Source: JBAXBF01 sp034429745
GTDB lineage: Bacteria > Chloroflexota > Anaerolineae > Anaerolineales > DRKV01
NCBI GenBank assembly: GCA_034429745.1
Contig: DAOUFY010000123.1
Span: 15,276 to 79,275, forward strand
Direction: 5' to 3'
Length of the DNA stretch: 64,000 nt
Part shown: piece by piece, positions 23,781 through 32,623 of the stretch
How positions within the stretch are numbered: the stretch's first letter is position 1
How the letters are laid out: each line of letters opens with the position of its first letter
Notes under the pieces: generated by a model
What the model was told of the DNA's origin: nothing
Database searches by the model: none
What the model saw: the letters and a program-made list of their open reading frames with translations, nothing else
Translations under genes and position numbers: made by a program

Positions 23781-26123
23781 TTATTGTTTTTGTTGTACAA
23801 GCTGCCATAAACGGCACGGATCCAGTGGCGATTCTAATATCTCCACTCCTTCATCCTTCAGCGCATTTTCAACAGCGGAGGCGAATGCCGCCGGCGTTGG
23901 AATTGCACCGGCTTCGCCAATTCCCTTCGCACCTAATTGGTTCAAGGGAGATGGAGTGGACAAGTGGGCTAATTCCATCTTGGGTGGCATATCCGTTGAT
24001 ACCGGCAGCAAATAATCCATCAGTGAAGCATTAAGCAGCTGACCGTTCTCGTCATACACCATCCGTTCATAAAATGAATTGCCAATCCCCATAGATACGC
24101 CCCCCATAATCTGACCATCCAGGATCAGCGGATTGATCACTGTACCGCAATCATGGGCAATAACAAAGCGTTTAATCTGCACTAAGAAAGTCTCCGGATC
24201 AACTTCAACAATCATAGCTACAGCGCCTTGCCCTGTTGCACCATGCGGCGGTCCATAAAATGCAGTTGCTTCTAAGCCGGGTTCCATATTGGGATCAATC
24301 GTGCCGCGCGTTGGGTTCGCCCGCATTGCCAATTCTCCCAAAGTAACGAATTTGCTAGGTACATCGGCTATACGCACTACACCATCGGCTAATTCCAACT
24401 CTTCTACTGGCGCACCCAAGACGCTGCTGGCTATTTGCAGCGCTTTATTCCGTACTTTGGTTGCGGCGGAATATATTGCATTGCCTGCCACTGTTGCTCC
24501 GCGGCTGGCAAAAGTCCCCGCTCCCCAATGGAAATGTCCTGTATCACCTGTAATAACGCGTACATCCCTTACGCTTACACCTAGCTGTTCCGCTACAAGT
24601 TGCGCAAAGGAAGTAAAATGCCCTTGTCCTTGGGTACTGATGCCAGTTACTACAGTAACTTTGCCACCGCCATCTACATTAACCCGCGCTCCTTCATACG
24701 GACCAACGGCAGTCCCTTCTACAAAGCATACTACCCCTATGCCTACCTTTTTGCCTTCTGCTCTCAAACGCGGTTGTTCCTCTTTGATAAATTTTTCGTA
24801 GCCAATAATCTCTACCGCTTTCTTAAGCGTTGCAGGATAGTTGCCACTATCTAACACGTTCTCAACAAAATCTTGCCCAATTATCCCTGTCTTATAAGGG
24901 AATTGATTAGGCTGAATCATGTTCTTTAAGCGCAGCTCAACCGGGTCTATGTTCAATTCTCTTGCGGCAATATCTATCATCCTTTCCATAACATAGACGC
25001 CATACATCCTGCCCGCACCGCGTACCGGGGTTACGACCATTTTATTTGTAAAGACCATAATGACCCGCGTGTAGAAATTAGGAATGTCATACGAGCCGGT
25101 GGTGTGGGTTTGCGTGTTTAGCGGTACCGTCATTCCGTACGGGTCATAAGCTCCCGTATTATGATAAAATACGTCCTTCAAGCCCAAAATGCGCCCATCT
25201 TTCGTCAGGGCAATTTCTACATCATGAATTTGGTCACGCTCCGACGTCGTCGCTAAGAAATTTTCTCGTCGATCCTCTACCCATTTAATAGGACGTTTGA
25301 GCTTCATGGAGATCCACGGTAAAAGCACATCATCTGCCTGAGATGTCATAATCTTAGGCCCAAAACCGCCTCCCACAAAGGGGGTAATCAACCGTACTTG
25401 CGAGGCAGCCAAGCCTAAATTAGCGGCGATAGTATTGCGCAGAGGGATAGGTGCTTGACAATTGCTCCAGCAAGTCATGGTTTGTGTCTTTTCATCCCAA
25501 TCCACGATAAAGCCGCGGTTTTCCATAGCACCCGATGCGCCTCGGTCAATATAAAAGCGCCGCTTTATCACGACATCTGCTTTAGCTGCAGCCTCTGCAT
25601 AATTTCCATGTTCTTGCTGCACATCAGCAGCAAGGTTTGTGCCTAAATCATCATGCACCAACGGCGAATTAGGCTCTAAAGCCTTTTCAAGATCCGTTAC
25701 CGCCGGTAATGGCTCTAAATCTACAATTATGTCTGCCAAGGCGTCCTCAGCAATATAGCGGCTTTCTGCAATAACCACCGCTAAAGGTTCGCCGGAAAAG
25801 CGCACCTTATCCTTAGCAATCGGTGGCAATGGTCTAGCATTGAACTTCGCTCCCGCTATGGCTAAAGGTGGCGGCACTTGCAGAGGACCTACATGCCAGT
25901 AGTCTCCAAAATCCTCTGCTGTATATACAGCTACAACCCCAGGACGCTGTTTAGCTGCCGAAGTATCAATGGATTTAATTCGCGCATGCGCATAATCACT
26001 GCGCAAAAAAGCCGCATGCAGCATGCCCGGCAGATGAATATCATCTAGAAACAAAGCACTGCCGCTTAATAATTGCGCATCTTCGTTTCGGGTTATTCGT
26101 TGTCCAATTATTTTGTACGACAT
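23781..26123 (-). CDS. Molybdenum hydroxylase large (Mo-cofactor) subunit, xanthine dehydrogenase/CoxL family
   Basis: A 780-residue molybdopterin-cytosine-dinucleotide-type subunit. The start (MSYKIIGQRITRNEDAQLLSG) and domain order are those of the CoxL/XdhA family. FVGGGFGPKI and PVRGAGRMYG are the Mo-binding loops. The catalytic Glu lies in AKGIGEAGAIPTP. The loop reads RGAGR, not the Cys-containing CO-dehydrogenase signature (AYxCSFR), so CO is not the substrate. With a nucleobase permease in the operon, hydroxylation of a purine, pyrimidine or similar ring is likely. The small and FAD subunits are encoded directly upstream. Confidence 0.93.
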   Translation of the reverse strand: MSYKIIGQRITRNEDAQLLSGSALFLDDIHLPGMLHAAFLRSDYAHARIKSIDTSAAKQRPGVVAVYTAEDFGDYWHVGPLQVPPPLAIAGAKFNARPLPPIAKDKVRFSGEPLAVVIAESRYIAEDALADIIVDLEPLPAVTDLEKALEPNSPLVHDDLGTNLAADVQQEHGNYAEAAAKADVVIKRRFYIDRGASGAMENRGFIVDWDEKTQTMTCWSNCQAPIPLRNTIAANLGLAASQVRLITPFVGGGFGPKIMTSQADDVLLPWISMKLKRPIKWVEDRRENFLATTSERDQIHDVEIALTKDGRILGLKDVFYHNTGAYDPYGMTVPLNTQTHTTGSYDIPNFYTRVIMVFTNKMVVTPVRGAGRMYGVYVMERMIDIAARELNIDPVELRLKNMIQPNQFPYKTGIIGQDFVENVLDSGNYPATLKKAVEIIGYEKFIKEEQPRLRAEGKKVGIGVVCFVEGTAVGPYEGARVNVDGGGKVTVVTGISTQGQGHFTSFAQLVAEQLGVSVRDVRVITGDTGHFHWGAGTFASRGATVAGNAIYSAATKVRNKALQIASSVLGAPVEELELADGVVRIADVPSKFVTLGELAMRANPTRGTIDPNMEPGLEATAFYGPPHGATGQGAVAMIVEVDPETFLVQIKRFVIAHDCGTVINPLILDGQIMGGVSMGIGNSFYERMVYDENGQLLNASLMDYLLPVSTDMPPKMELAHLSTPSPLNQLGAKGIGEAGAIPTPAAFASAVENALKDEGVEILESPLDPCRLWQLVQQKQ

Positions 26124-26137
26124 AGGATTACCTCACA

Positions 26138-26626
26138 CTATGCTTTCTTAGCCGCAGCTAATTTCTGAGCAGCCAATTCCACTGAATCAATGATGAACTC
26201 ATAGCCGGTGCAGCGGCAAATATTGCCGCTAATTGCTTCTCTAATCTCTTCCCGCGAGGGATGAGGATTTTCTTCAAGGAAAGCAGTTACCGTCATGAGA
26301 AAACCGGGTGTGCAAAAACCACATTGCAAACCATGCTTTTCACGAAAAGCTTCCTGAATTGTGTGCAGATGATCCTTGTCGCCTAAGCTTTCGACAGTAC
26401 GCACTTCATGATTATTTGCCTGTACTGCAAACATTAAACAAGAACGCACTGGCTTTCCATCAAAAAGAACAGTACAAGCTCCGCACACGCCGTGTTCACA
26501 TCCAACGTGCGTTCCTGTCAATCCAAGCTCATGACGGATGAAATCGCTTAATAACATCCGCGCCTCTACATTGCGTTCATAAATCGTGCCATTTACATTG
26601 ACTTTAACAGGGTAAAGCTTACTCAT
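26138..26626 (-). CDS. Molybdenum hydroxylase small [2Fe-2S] subunit
   Basis: The start at 26626 (MSKLYPVKVNVNG) has AAGGAGG seven bases upstream; that site lies in the last codons of the FAD gene. The 162-residue product has the plant-type ferredoxin domain with CEHGVCGACTVLFDG...C and the all-helical second domain with CGFCTPGFLM and CRCTGYE, which bind the two [2Fe-2S] clusters. It passes electrons from the Mo centre to FAD. All eight cluster Cys are present. Confidence 0.95.
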   Translation of the reverse strand: MSKLYPVKVNVNGTIYERNVEARMLLSDFIRHELGLTGTHVGCEHGVCGACTVLFDGKPVRSCLMFAVQANNHEVRTVESLGDKDHLHTIQEAFREKHGLQCGFCTPGFLMTVTAFLEENPHPSREEIREAISGNICRCTGYEFIIDSVELAAQKLAAAKKA

Positions 26627-26627
26627 C

Positions 26628-27506
26628 TTAACCTCCTTGAGCAGCACGCGCAAAGGCTACTTTCAGCGTATGTTGGACCAGCACTTTGGCTAAATGCCGC
26701 CGATATTCAGCTGTCGCGTGAATATCTGATCCCGGATCGATCTCTTTGGCAGCTTGTTCCGCTGCAGCTCGTATCCCTTCTTCTGATGGCTTTTGCCCAA
26801 TTAAAAGCTGTGCTGCTTGTGGCACTGCTAGGGGTGTTTCTCCTACAGCAGAAAGCACCATCCTTGCAGCTTTGCAAGCACCCTTTTCATCCAACGTTAC
26901 TACCGTAGAACATCCGACTAACGACGTTGCACCTTTCTGGCGGGCTACATGCTGATAGCACGTGCCTGTACGCGGCGGTAAAGGCGGTATAGCTATCTCC
27001 ACCAGCATTTCGCCCGGGTCCACTGCCGGCGTGAAAGGTCCCATAAAAAAGTCTTCTGCAGCTACCCAGCGTTCTGCGCTCTTGCTTTTCACCAACAACT
27101 TAGCTTGCAGAGCCAAAACTAAACCCGGAGCTTGCCCAGCCGGGTCTGCATGAGCAACTGCCCCTCCAAACGTACCCCGATTCCGTATCTGTGGATGGGC
27201 TACGTGGGGCATTGCCTCATGAATCAAAGGTGCCTTCTTCTCAATTAAAGGGTCATGCTCAACAGTGCTTGAGCGTGTCATCGTCCCTATCAACAACCCG
27301 CCATCTGCAGCAGGTTTAATATAAAATAATTCGCTGATATTGTTTAAGTCAACTAGCGCAGCTGGTTGCGCCATCCGGAAATTCATTGCCGCCACTAGGC
27401 TTTGACCTCCGGCCAGCACTTTACCGTCATATCCAAGTTGCGCCAGCGTATCCAAAGCCTCTTCAAGTGAAGTCGGTGCATAATAATCAAATGGAGCTGG
27501 CTTCAT
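26628..27506 (-). CDS. Molybdenum hydroxylase medium (FAD) subunit
   Basis: The start at 27506 (MKPAPFDYYAPTSLEEAL) has GGAGG nine bases upstream. The 292-residue product has the FAD-binding motif KVLAGGQSLVAAMNFR and the second FAD loop RNRGTFGGAVAHADPAG, then the C-terminal CO-dehydrogenase flavoprotein domain (ARMVLSAVGETPLAVPQA). It transfers electrons from the iron-sulfur clusters to an external acceptor. The ribosome site can be masked by a hairpin and overlaps a small leader ORF (see 27487-27566), so its translation may be regulated. Confidence 0.94.
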   Translation of the reverse strand: MKPAPFDYYAPTSLEEALDTLAQLGYDGKVLAGGQSLVAAMNFRMAQPAALVDLNNISELFYIKPAADGGLLIGTMTRSSTVEHDPLIEKKAPLIHEAMPHVAHPQIRNRGTFGGAVAHADPAGQAPGLVLALQAKLLVKSKSAERWVAAEDFFMGPFTPAVDPGEMLVEIAIPPLPPRTGTCYQHVARQKGATSLVGCSTVVTLDEKGACKAARMVLSAVGETPLAVPQAAQLLIGQKPSEEGIRAAAEQAAKEIDPGSDIHATAEYRRHLAKVLVQHTLKVAFARAAQGG

Positions 27507-27552
27507 AGTTCGATGCCTCCTTAACTTCCTCAAGGAGGCTTAGCAAGACCAT
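27487..27552 (-). CDS. Possible 21-residue leader ORF overlapping the FAD-subunit start
   Basis: ATG at 27550-27552 is preceded by AAGGAGG seven bases upstream and opens a 21-codon frame (beginning MVLLSLLEEVKEAS) that ends with TGA inside the FAD-subunit gene, in another frame. Translating ribosomes would open the hairpin that can hide the FAD-subunit ribosome site. This could also be a chance result of a duplicated ribosome-site sequence. Confidence 0.35.
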   Translation of the reverse strand: MVLLSLLEEVKEASNYEASSI

Positions 27553-27566
27553 CTCTAAGCCTCCTT
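27515..27566 (-). promoter_or_regulatory. Two mutually exclusive hairpins around the FAD-subunit ribosome site
   Basis: In the transcript, AAGGAGGCTTAG (27566-27555) can pair with CTAAGCCTCCTT (27543-27532), 12 base pairs. Alternatively GCCTCCTT (27539-27532) can pair with AAGGAGGC (27522-27515), which is the ribosome site of the FAD-subunit gene. The two pairings exclude each other. No T-run follows, so control at translation is more likely than termination. Confidence 0.45.
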
Positions 27567-27581
27567 TGATAACACTCGTTC

Positions 27582-29255
27582 TTATTTTCCTTCTTTGAAA
27601 GCTACGAACCTTCCCCACATAGATTCTGCTTCCATAGCCTTCTGCAGGTAGCAGCCAATATAATAACGCCCACTCTTGGCATGAGCTATATCACCCGCTA
27701 AATTCTCAGCATGAACAATGCGTTTGGGGAATAGATTCAAGTGCATATCCTGATAATATTCATCCAATGGATACATCTCATCCCAATCCTTGCCAAAATC
27801 TCGTTTTAGTTTTTCATTGGCTTCAGCAAAGGTCTTAGGATGCCAAATACGCATAATAGTATTCATAGGATGATCCGCACTCACGGCATCTACACCAATC
27901 CACTTGATTTGCATATCTGCAGCCCATTTTGAGAAATCTGGTGAAGGACCTGGATGTTTAACCATGTATCTAAACTCATCCGATTCTGGACTGCACCAGC
28001 CATATTTGTTCCAACCCGTTTTAATGACGAGAATATCTCCTTTGCGAATATCAACGACATCATGTATCATCTTTGGAGTATAAACACTCGAATCGCTTAC
28101 AAGATGCGAAATATCTGCAATAACACCTGGTCCTACCCATTCATTCAATGGCACCTGTCCAATTGTACGCCCGGCCGGGTAGAAGTGTTTTTCACCATCC
28201 ATATGAGTGGCAAGGTGAATGCTGGCATTGCAGATAGAGCCATTGCGCCCCATTCCAAAGTATTGACCACCCACTCGTTTAGTGTATGTTACACTCAAAG
28301 GAACATAGTTCAGCCATTGTGGAGTTTGCACGCTGAAGGGAACCGTCATATCCAGCATTTCAGCAGCTTCCATCTCCTTCATGAACTCCGCTTCACTCAT
28401 CCACTCCGGCGCTTGATAAGCTACTACCCTTGCCCAAGCGGTCTCTACTTCCATAAAAGGAATCGGCATAATAGCAATCCAAGCTCGTTGATTCTTCAGC
28501 TTGTCTATTTCGCCTACTATCGACTCTACAAAGACCAAGTGAGCCTTGGGCATTGTGATATGCGTCATCTCGTAGTACTCATCCTGCGGGAACATTTCGT
28601 CCCAACTCTTGCCGTATTCCTTCTTTAGCTTTTCCTCAGCGCGCTTAAAATGATTCTCATGCATACGGCGGATAGGCGTATTCATGGGGTGCTCTGCACA
28701 ACCGCAGTCAACACCAATAACCTTCAGCTTCATATCCAAAGCCCACTTATAAAAATCCGGCGATGGACCAGGATGGCGTACTAAGAAACCAAACTCTTTC
28801 GATTCCACTCCCCCTTGGGCATGCTCATTGAATACATCCGGCTGATCAAATGAATAGCGGTGATAGCCAGTATTGATAATGAGAATATCGCCTTTTTCAA
28901 CTTTGGCTTTTTTCATAATCATTTCCGGCGTGTACAAACTGTAATCCGAAACCATATCTGAAATATCTACAATCCCGCCGGGACCGCATAAATCCTTAAG
29001 AGGAATATCGCTGATAGCGCGCCCACCTGAATGAAAGGCGCGTTCACCAACTAAGTGCGTTCCAACCGTATTGCTCCAGTTAAGAATCTGCCCATTCGCG
29101 CCTTGTCCACCGCCATAAGCGCCTGTTACCCTTTTGAAGAAATGGATCTCCAGTGCTTTTTCCCCAGGCCAAGGCGGAGTGAAAATACTGCAGTCCTGGG
29201 TCAGATCGTACATTTTGGCTTCAGCCATCATTTTAATAAACTTCTCGCGATCCAT
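27582..29255 (-). CDS. Tandem cyclase-family (PF04199-like) metal-dependent hydrolase
   Basis: The start at 29255 (MDREKFIKMMAEAKMYDLT) has GGAGG ten bases upstream. The 557-residue product has two related domains (about 1-275 and 285-557), each with DLT or DMT near its start, VDISDMV/ADISHLV, KGDIL.I.TG and HPGPSPDF, as in the cyclase/kynurenine-formamidase/isatin-hydrolase family. The family metal site (HxxTHxDxxxH) is present in the second domain (HLATHMDGEKH), whereas the first has NTVGTHLVGERAFH and has lost the first His and the Asp. The C-terminal half is thus probably catalytic and the N-terminal half structural. A role in opening an N-heterocycle is likely from the operon. Confidence 0.85.
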   Translation of the reverse strand: MDREKFIKMMAEAKMYDLTQDCSIFTPPWPGEKALEIHFFKRVTGAYGGGQGANGQILNWSNTVGTHLVGERAFHSGGRAISDIPLKDLCGPGGIVDISDMVSDYSLYTPEMIMKKAKVEKGDILIINTGYHRYSFDQPDVFNEHAQGGVESKEFGFLVRHPGPSPDFYKWALDMKLKVIGVDCGCAEHPMNTPIRRMHENHFKRAEEKLKKEYGKSWDEMFPQDEYYEMTHITMPKAHLVFVESIVGEIDKLKNQRAWIAIMPIPFMEVETAWARVVAYQAPEWMSEAEFMKEMEAAEMLDMTVPFSVQTPQWLNYVPLSVTYTKRVGGQYFGMGRNGSICNASIHLATHMDGEKHFYPAGRTIGQVPLNEWVGPGVIADISHLVSDSSVYTPKMIHDVVDIRKGDILVIKTGWNKYGWCSPESDEFRYMVKHPGPSPDFSKWAADMQIKWIGVDAVSADHPMNTIMRIWHPKTFAEANEKLKRDFGKDWDEMYPLDEYYQDMHLNLFPKRIVHAENLAGDIAHAKSGRYYIGCYLQKAMEAESMWGRFVAFKEGK

Positions 29256-29290
29256 AATAATTAAACCTCCAAATCGCAACTGCTAAAAAA

Positions 29291-30535
29291 TTATATGTTA
29301 TATTTCTCGGCAAACGCAACCAGTGCATCTTCGAAGATGTTGGCTGGCGGGCTGACTACACCGGCTCCAACTTGACCCACTCCGGGGTCTTTATGAGCTA
29401 CACCAGTGTTAACCCGTGGCAGCAAGTTCTTTTCAATAACCTTGCGAATATCAATTCCAGTCGGTGTGCCGCGAAAATCCAAGAATGGAATAGTGAAGAA
29501 CTTATGCTCAGCATAAGTAATTTCATACATGTCTAAAGTGGTATTAATCGCATCCTTTGGTGTCCCGCTGATAAAGGTTACAATCGCTGGCGCGGTTGCC
29601 ATTGCGAAACCACCGATTCCTGCTGTTTCCGTGATGGTGCTGTCCCCAATATCCGGGTTTGCATCCTTTTCAGTAAAACCGGGGAAGTACAATGCTTTTA
29701 CCTTGCCCGCCGGACCAGTAAACCATTGATCTCCCAAACCGCTAACTCGAATGCCAAAATCAGTACCGTTGCGTGCCATGACTGTTACAATCGTACTGCC
29801 TTCAATATTATGTCCTGCATCGCACATTGTCTTGCAGGAAGCCATGACCGGGTTTAATACGCTCAAAGCGTTATCACCCAAGAACTTTATCACCTCACCG
29901 GCTGTTTTAGTATCTTTTGCAGTTCTCGCGATACCCGGCGCCAGGGCAACGGTGAACTGGATCGAGGCTGCGTCCAAACGGTTATGGCCATCATCCCCCA
30001 TGTGCAATGCCTTCCCAAGCAAAGCGCGCATATCTACACCACCCACATCTTCGATGGCGGACTTTACGGTCGGACCAAGAACACTTTCCATCCAACGCAC
30101 TTTCTCAATTACATCATCACTATAAGCACCCATGCGCATTACTTTGCCGCGCCCCTCATTGAGGTTGGAATATGCGCGATTGCCATGTGTCTTATTCTCA
30201 ATAATATAAACCAGCATAGAAGGAGAAATCACACCTGCCATAGGTCCTACCGCAGCATGATGATGGCAAGGAGCAAATTCCACTTTACCCTTCTTAATGA
30301 GGGCTTCAGCTTCATCCCAATTCTTTGCCATTCCTTCAAAAATCATCGCCCCCACGATATTCCCTTTCATTGGTCCGGCCATCCGTTCCCAAGTAATGGG
30401 GGGACCAGCATGCAAGAACAAGTTCTCCTTCATTCCCGGTATCACTTCAATGGCTTTGCCCATCCCAATAAGTACTGGATGAGCATCCATCATCCGTGTT
30501 ACAGTCTCGGTATTAGCCTTTTCAATATCAACCAT
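29291..30535 (-). CDS. DUF1116 family protein (YlbE/AllG-like)
   Basis: The start at 30535 (MVDIEKANTETVTRM) has GGAGG five bases upstream. The 414-residue product has the features of DUF1116 proteins: FAPCHHHAAVGPMAGVISPSM, NEGRGKVMRMGAY, and a C-terminal GTPTGIDIRKV. In Escherichia coli the DUF1116 protein AllG (YlbE) works with AllF (FdrA) and AllH (YlbF) as an oxamate carbamoyltransferase in allantoin breakdown. It sits three genes from a molybdenum hydroxylase and next to the FdrA gene here, so a carbamoyl-transfer step in N-heterocycle use is probable. No DUF2877 (AllH) gene is present in the operon. Confidence 0.87.
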   Translation of the reverse strand: MVDIEKANTETVTRMMDAHPVLIGMGKAIEVIPGMKENLFLHAGPPITWERMAGPMKGNIVGAMIFEGMAKNWDEAEALIKKGKVEFAPCHHHAAVGPMAGVISPSMLVYIIENKTHGNRAYSNLNEGRGKVMRMGAYSDDVIEKVRWMESVLGPTVKSAIEDVGGVDMRALLGKALHMGDDGHNRLDAASIQFTVALAPGIARTAKDTKTAGEVIKFLGDNALSVLNPVMASCKTMCDAGHNIEGSTIVTVMARNGTDFGIRVSGLGDQWFTGPAGKVKALYFPGFTEKDANPDIGDSTITETAGIGGFAMATAPAIVTFISGTPKDAINTTLDMYEITYAEHKFFTIPFLDFRGTPTGIDIRKVIEKNLLPRVNTGVAHKDPGVGQVGAGVVSPPANIFEDALVAFAEKYNI

Positions 30536-30553
30536 AATAACCTCCAACAAAGA

Positions 30554-32290
30554 TCACTTTTGCTGCTTCATGCGCTGCAGAATCGAAGCCAATTTCTCAT
30601 TGCCGCCCGCCGGAGGTCTCCAATCCACATGCATGACCTCAACCTTTTGGGCAATCAAGTTTTGAGCGAATGACTCTAAACCAACGTTAATGGCAACGAC
30701 CGGTTTTTTAATCACATCCAAATCTACCGGCTTGAAGGAAAAAGCCTCTTGAGTCTCTTCTTGGTTAAGCGCTTGCACTAATGCTCCCGCATAGCGCACA
30801 ACCACCTCATTATCTACATCAACCCAAGCTCCCGCCTTTTTCAACTGCGCTATTTGGTTGTTGATGTTTTGTGGATCCTCATCTGTACCTGTAACCACTA
30901 CCGCTACTTCAAGGTAACGTCCAGCTTTTTCAGCCAGCGCTTTAGCCTCAGCAATCGCTGGCGCCAGTTCGCTGGCAGGATCAGGATGTGAACCATACCC
31001 AATGACAACATCCAGCATAATTACTGCGACAGAGGGATCAGCCGCCTCTTCCATCAGCCGTCGAATGCGCAGTTCATTATCCATCATGGGGTGCAAACGA
31101 CCAACGGTGAACTCATCTTCTCCCAAATCCACAATACAATGCTCCTGGCTGACCAATGAATTGGGCAGCTTGTCCTCCTTGTTTATTGGGGCGTTGGCTA
31201 ATACCCGCGGCAAATAATCCTTTAGAATGTGCTGTGCTTCATAGGCTAAAGTTCCGCCAGAAAACAGACCGCGGAAATACTTTTGCCCTGCAGCGAATTT
31301 ACTGACAGGGAGCTCCACTTTGCGCTGCTGTTTGCCGCCGGCGCCCGATTTCACTAAATCCACTGCTATCCGCGCCGCATCATCTAAACCGCTAGCAAAG
31401 ATCAAGTTATCCATCTCTCTGCTGCGAGAAACATACCCCACAAAACTGATCACTACCGGCTTGCCAGCTGCCTTTGCCTTTTCCAATACTTGCTGAGCTA
31501 CTTTAGGTGCAGGCGGTTTTGAAACCAAAACTATCACTTTCGTATCCGCATCGCGGCTCAAGGCATCCAGACCCATCAAAAACGTTTTCGCCCCCACTTT
31601 TTCTGATAAATCGCGTCCGCCGGTGCCGATACCAAAAGTCATACCGCTGCCTAATTGATGAATGCGCGACGACACCTGTTGCAGCCCAGTCCCTGCCGCT
31701 GCCACTACGCCGATTGGACCCAACCTCACTTTATTGGCAAATCCTAACCCTATACCGCGCACTACAGCTGTACCGCAATCAGGACCCATTACCAGCAAGC
31801 CTTTCTGGGCTGCCATCTCTTTAAGAGATATTTCTTCTTCTACCGGCACATTATCGCTGAAAAGAAACACATGCTTTCCAAGCGACAGCGCATCGCGGCT
31901 AACGCCCGCTGCATACCGTCCTGCAACTGAGACCAACACCCACTGAGATTCGGGAAGCGCTTTCGCGGCTGATTCAACACTTTGTGGCCGATACTCTTGT
32001 TCAATGGTTGAGCGGCGCTGTGTAAGCAGCTCATCCAGACGAGCCAACGCTTGGTCTGCAGCGGTCTCCGTATCGGCACGTACCACTACAACCAAATCAT
32101 CCGCTTTTGCACTTTCCACTTCAGGGGATAATAAATCAATTCGGGCAAGGAGTTCCTTATTCGTATCCGTGCCCATCACAACACCCGCGTCTTGCACGCC
32201 AGGCAAATCAGAAAAGGTGCGCTGAAGCTGCATAAGAAACGCAGAATCATAATACGCACCTCTGCGGATAACCGCCTTTATTGATGACAT
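30554..32290 (-). CDS. fdrA: FdrA family protein (AllF-like, acyl-CoA synthetase-related)
   Basis: A 578-residue protein with the FdrA layout: an N-terminal region (about 1-110, VIRRGAYYDSAFLMQLQR), then a succinyl-CoA-synthetase-like CoA-binding/ligase part (GLLVMGPDCGTAVVRGIGLG, GVVAAAGTGLQQVSSRIHQLG, GTGGRDLSE), and the C-terminal FdrA signature (VVAINVGLESFAQNL, EVMHVDWRPPAGG). AGGAGG precedes the ATG. It is the first gene of the operon behind a good promoter. Its E. coli relative is part of oxamate carbamoyltransferase. With DUF1116 here it may act on a carbamoylated ring-breakdown product to yield carbamoyl phosphate. Confidence 0.88.
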   Translation of the reverse strand: MSSIKAVIRRGAYYDSAFLMQLQRTFSDLPGVQDAGVVMGTDTNKELLARIDLLSPEVESAKADDLVVVVRADTETAADQALARLDELLTQRRSTIEQEYRPQSVESAAKALPESQWVLVSVAGRYAAGVSRDALSLGKHVFLFSDNVPVEEEISLKEMAAQKGLLVMGPDCGTAVVRGIGLGFANKVRLGPIGVVAAAGTGLQQVSSRIHQLGSGMTFGIGTGGRDLSEKVGAKTFLMGLDALSRDADTKVIVLVSKPPAPKVAQQVLEKAKAAGKPVVISFVGYVSRSREMDNLIFASGLDDAARIAVDLVKSGAGGKQQRKVELPVSKFAAGQKYFRGLFSGGTLAYEAQHILKDYLPRVLANAPINKEDKLPNSLVSQEHCIVDLGEDEFTVGRLHPMMDNELRIRRLMEEAADPSVAVIMLDVVIGYGSHPDPASELAPAIAEAKALAEKAGRYLEVAVVVTGTDEDPQNINNQIAQLKKAGAWVDVDNEVVVRYAGALVQALNQEETQEAFSFKPVDLDVIKKPVVAINVGLESFAQNLIAQKVEVMHVDWRPPAGGNEKLASILQRMKQQK

Positions 32291-32316
32291 TGAAACCTCC
32301 TGCTATAAAAACAATC

Positions 32317-32358
32317 AAAAGGGGTTTGTAACAAAAATAACCTATACTCGCCCCTTTT
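32317..32358 (-). promoter_or_regulatory. Stem at the 5' end of the operon leader
   Basis: AAAAGGGG (32317-32324) and CCCCTTTT (32351-32358) can form an eight-base-pair stem at the very start of the predicted transcript, closing a 26-base loop. It may stabilise the mRNA. Confidence 0.3.
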
Positions 32359-32367
32359 TATAAGGGC

Positions 32368-32396
32368 ATTATAACACAACTTTTTAAAATTGGGAA
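32368..32396 (-). promoter_or_regulatory. Promoter of the FdrA/molybdenum-hydroxylase/permease operon
   Basis: Minus strand TTCCCA (32391-32396), a 17-base spacer and TATAAT (32368-32373). The -35 box is inside a LacI-type operator-like site (32392-32405). The rest of the 333-base gap (to the kinase stop at 32624) shows no gene. Confidence 0.65.
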
Positions 32397-32405
32397 GCGT
32401 TTTCA
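32392..32405 (-). promoter_or_regulatory. LacI-family operator-like site over the -35 box
   Basis: TGAAAACGCTTCCC (minus strand) fits the general LacI/GalR pattern TGNAANCGNTTNCA at nine of ten fixed positions. It overlaps the -35 box, so a bound repressor would block transcription. Confidence 0.45.
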
Positions 32406-32623
32406 AGAAATAGTCTTCTTCAATTTCATAATACCCGTAAAAAGGATTCGTTATCTATGTTCCTAGATTTCCTTCGGCTATTACCTTATTCACAAGCATT
32501 CCATACACCCCCACTGGCTAAATTAATTATCGAGATCTCCTTCTGTCTGAACAGGCAAGAAAACTGCACATAATTTGCCGGCAAGACCATAATCAAAGCT
32601 GTGAAGGTATTTTATGCTTCGTT

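Noticed and set aside
23781..27506. Aerobic CO dehydrogenase (coxMSL) operon, suggested by CoxG and subunit order
   Set aside because: The Mo-subunit loop reads PVRGAGR and lacks the Cys-containing CO-dehydrogenase signature; the operon carries a nucleobase permease, FdrA and a cyclase.
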